A stretch of DNA of 64,000 nt, taken from Eptesicus fuscus. Taxonomy: Eukaryota > Chordata > Mammalia > Chiroptera > Vespertilionidae. Shown in pieces: positions 63,190 through 64,000 of this stretch (position 1 is its first letter; each line of letters opens with the position of its first letter). A program made the translations under genes and the position numbers. The stretch is from the NCBI RefSeq assembly GCF_027574615.1, contig NC_072475.1, forward strand, positions 23,962,001 to 24,026,000, in the 5' to 3' direction. The notes beneath the pieces were generated by a model. It ran no database searches. It was not told the DNA's origin and saw only the letters and a list, made by a program, of their open reading frames with translations.

Positions 63190-64000
63190 TATTTAAAAAT
63201 CGGCGGCCAGAAAAAGAAAGTGCACCCGCCTGGGGCCACAAGTCCTCCTCCTGGTACAGAGGGCGCAGGGACTCGGGAGACCTGACGCCCGAGAGCTGGG
63301 GGCAGATGAGGACACAGAAGCTGCGCCCCGGGGCTGGGAGTCACCCAGGAGGCGGGAAGGGCGCGGGGCCAGCACCGATTGCAAGGGAGGCTCCGCTCGC
63401 CACCCGCCCTCCTCGGCCCGCCCCCACCACCCCCACCACCGCTCCCTGCCCCCCTCGCCCCCATCGCCCCCATCGCCCCCTGGCTGTGAACAAATCGCCA
63501 CCACCTGCGGCCGCCGCCACCCCGCGCAGGGGTAGCAGGAGGGAAAAGCCGCGCTGCCGGGCAGCAGCGCCGCCTGTCGGCCCCGCCTCCGGGCCGGGCC
63601 AGCCGGGCCTCCCGACTGCGCGCCGCCGCCGCCTCCCGCGCGGGCACCTGCGCGCGACCCCGGAGCCAAGCGCCCTCCCCAGGTGCGAGCGCCGAGGCCT
63701 GGGGCCGCGGACTTGGGCTCGCAGTCGGGGTGGGGGCGCACCGCCTCCGCCCGCCCTGCGCCCCCACGCGGGCAGGTGCCGCCGTCGAAGGGCTCTTTGT
63801 TTGTGCGGCCAAAACGGAGATGCCGGACGGCAGTGGCACCCTCGTCCCGCCCGGTGCAGGGCTGGGGCAGAGCCCAGGTCGGGGTGCTGCAGAAGCGGAA
63901 AGCCCCTCGGTACGCGGCGGTATCGGGCCCAGCCGCCCCCCCGCCCCCACCCCGCGCTCAGCCCTTTTTTTCCCCTCCCCCCCGCACCCCCGCCCGGCGG
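63190..64000. promoter_or_regulatory. CpG island at the right edge
   Basis: The last 800 bases are very GC-rich with frequent CpG, unlike the preceding 10 kb. This marks a promoter or first exon. An AT-rich 'ctatttaaaaatc' lies at its left border (63188). A long minus-strand open frame crosses the island but looks like compositional noise (Ala/Gly/Arg/Pro-rich). It may be the promoter of the FIIND-death domain gene, of a gene to the right, or both. Confidence 0.6.

Noticed and set aside
63189..63950. 253-codon minus-strand open frame in the CpG island
   Set aside because: Ala/Gly/Pro/Arg-rich composition typical of CpG islands; no recognisable domain and no splice junction that can be tied to the gene.

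Overview
The window is nuclear DNA from a bat, almost certainly a vesper bat (Vespertilionidae). The evidence is the combination of many Ves tRNA-derived SINEs, at least ten HeliBat-type Helitrons (5' end like TCCTATATAATAAAAG, 3' hairpin GCACGAA/TTCGTGC, terminus CTAGT) and young hAT elements with intact 8-bp target duplications. Genes are split into short exons with GT/AG borders, so uninterrupted reading frames are mostly noise; I rebuilt genes by joining exons with matching phase.

Left part (about 4.7-12.5 kb, + strand): a complete IL12A gene (interleukin-12 p35 subunit). It has seven coding exons that join into 220 codons, a GC-rich promoter with ISRE-like, kB-like and TATA motifs, and an AU-rich 3'UTR with a poly(A) signal.

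Middle part (about 47.6 kb down to 14.8 kb, - strand, convergent with IL12A): a second gene that I cannot name. Fifteen exons join without a stop into at least 462 codons. The order is a serine/acid-rich disordered N-terminus built from microexons, a FIIND (ZU5 then UPA) like that of NLRP1 and CARD8, and a C-terminal death domain in place of CARD. The histidine and serine of FIIND self-cleavage are kept at the CARD8 spacing, with Leu before the Ser where CARD8 and NLRP1 have Phe. The start codon exon was not found. This is the best candidate in the window for an undescribed system: a self-cleaving UPA-death-domain sensor beside a key antiviral cytokine gene.

Inside the introns of that gene lie a HARS1 retropseudogene split by an L1 tail (18.7-21.0 kb), a dead Tigger1/pogo transposon carrying several younger insertions (28.8-32.7 kb), many Ves SINEs, Helitrons and hAT MITEs, and a pyrimidine-rich minisatellite (48.0-48.7 kb).

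Right part (48-64 kb): the standout is a 4.7-kb retrotransposon at 54,815-59,515 with a 16-bp target duplication and a poly(A) tail. It contains two L1 5'UTR-like segments, a 2.2-kb VNTR of 26-bp units arranged as 104-bp higher-order repeats, and an L1-like 3' end, with no ORF1 or ORF2. The layout is analogous to primate SVA/LAVA elements. The window ends in a CpG island (about 63.2-64.0 kb) whose gene and direction I cannot decide; it may be the promoter of the minus-strand gene.
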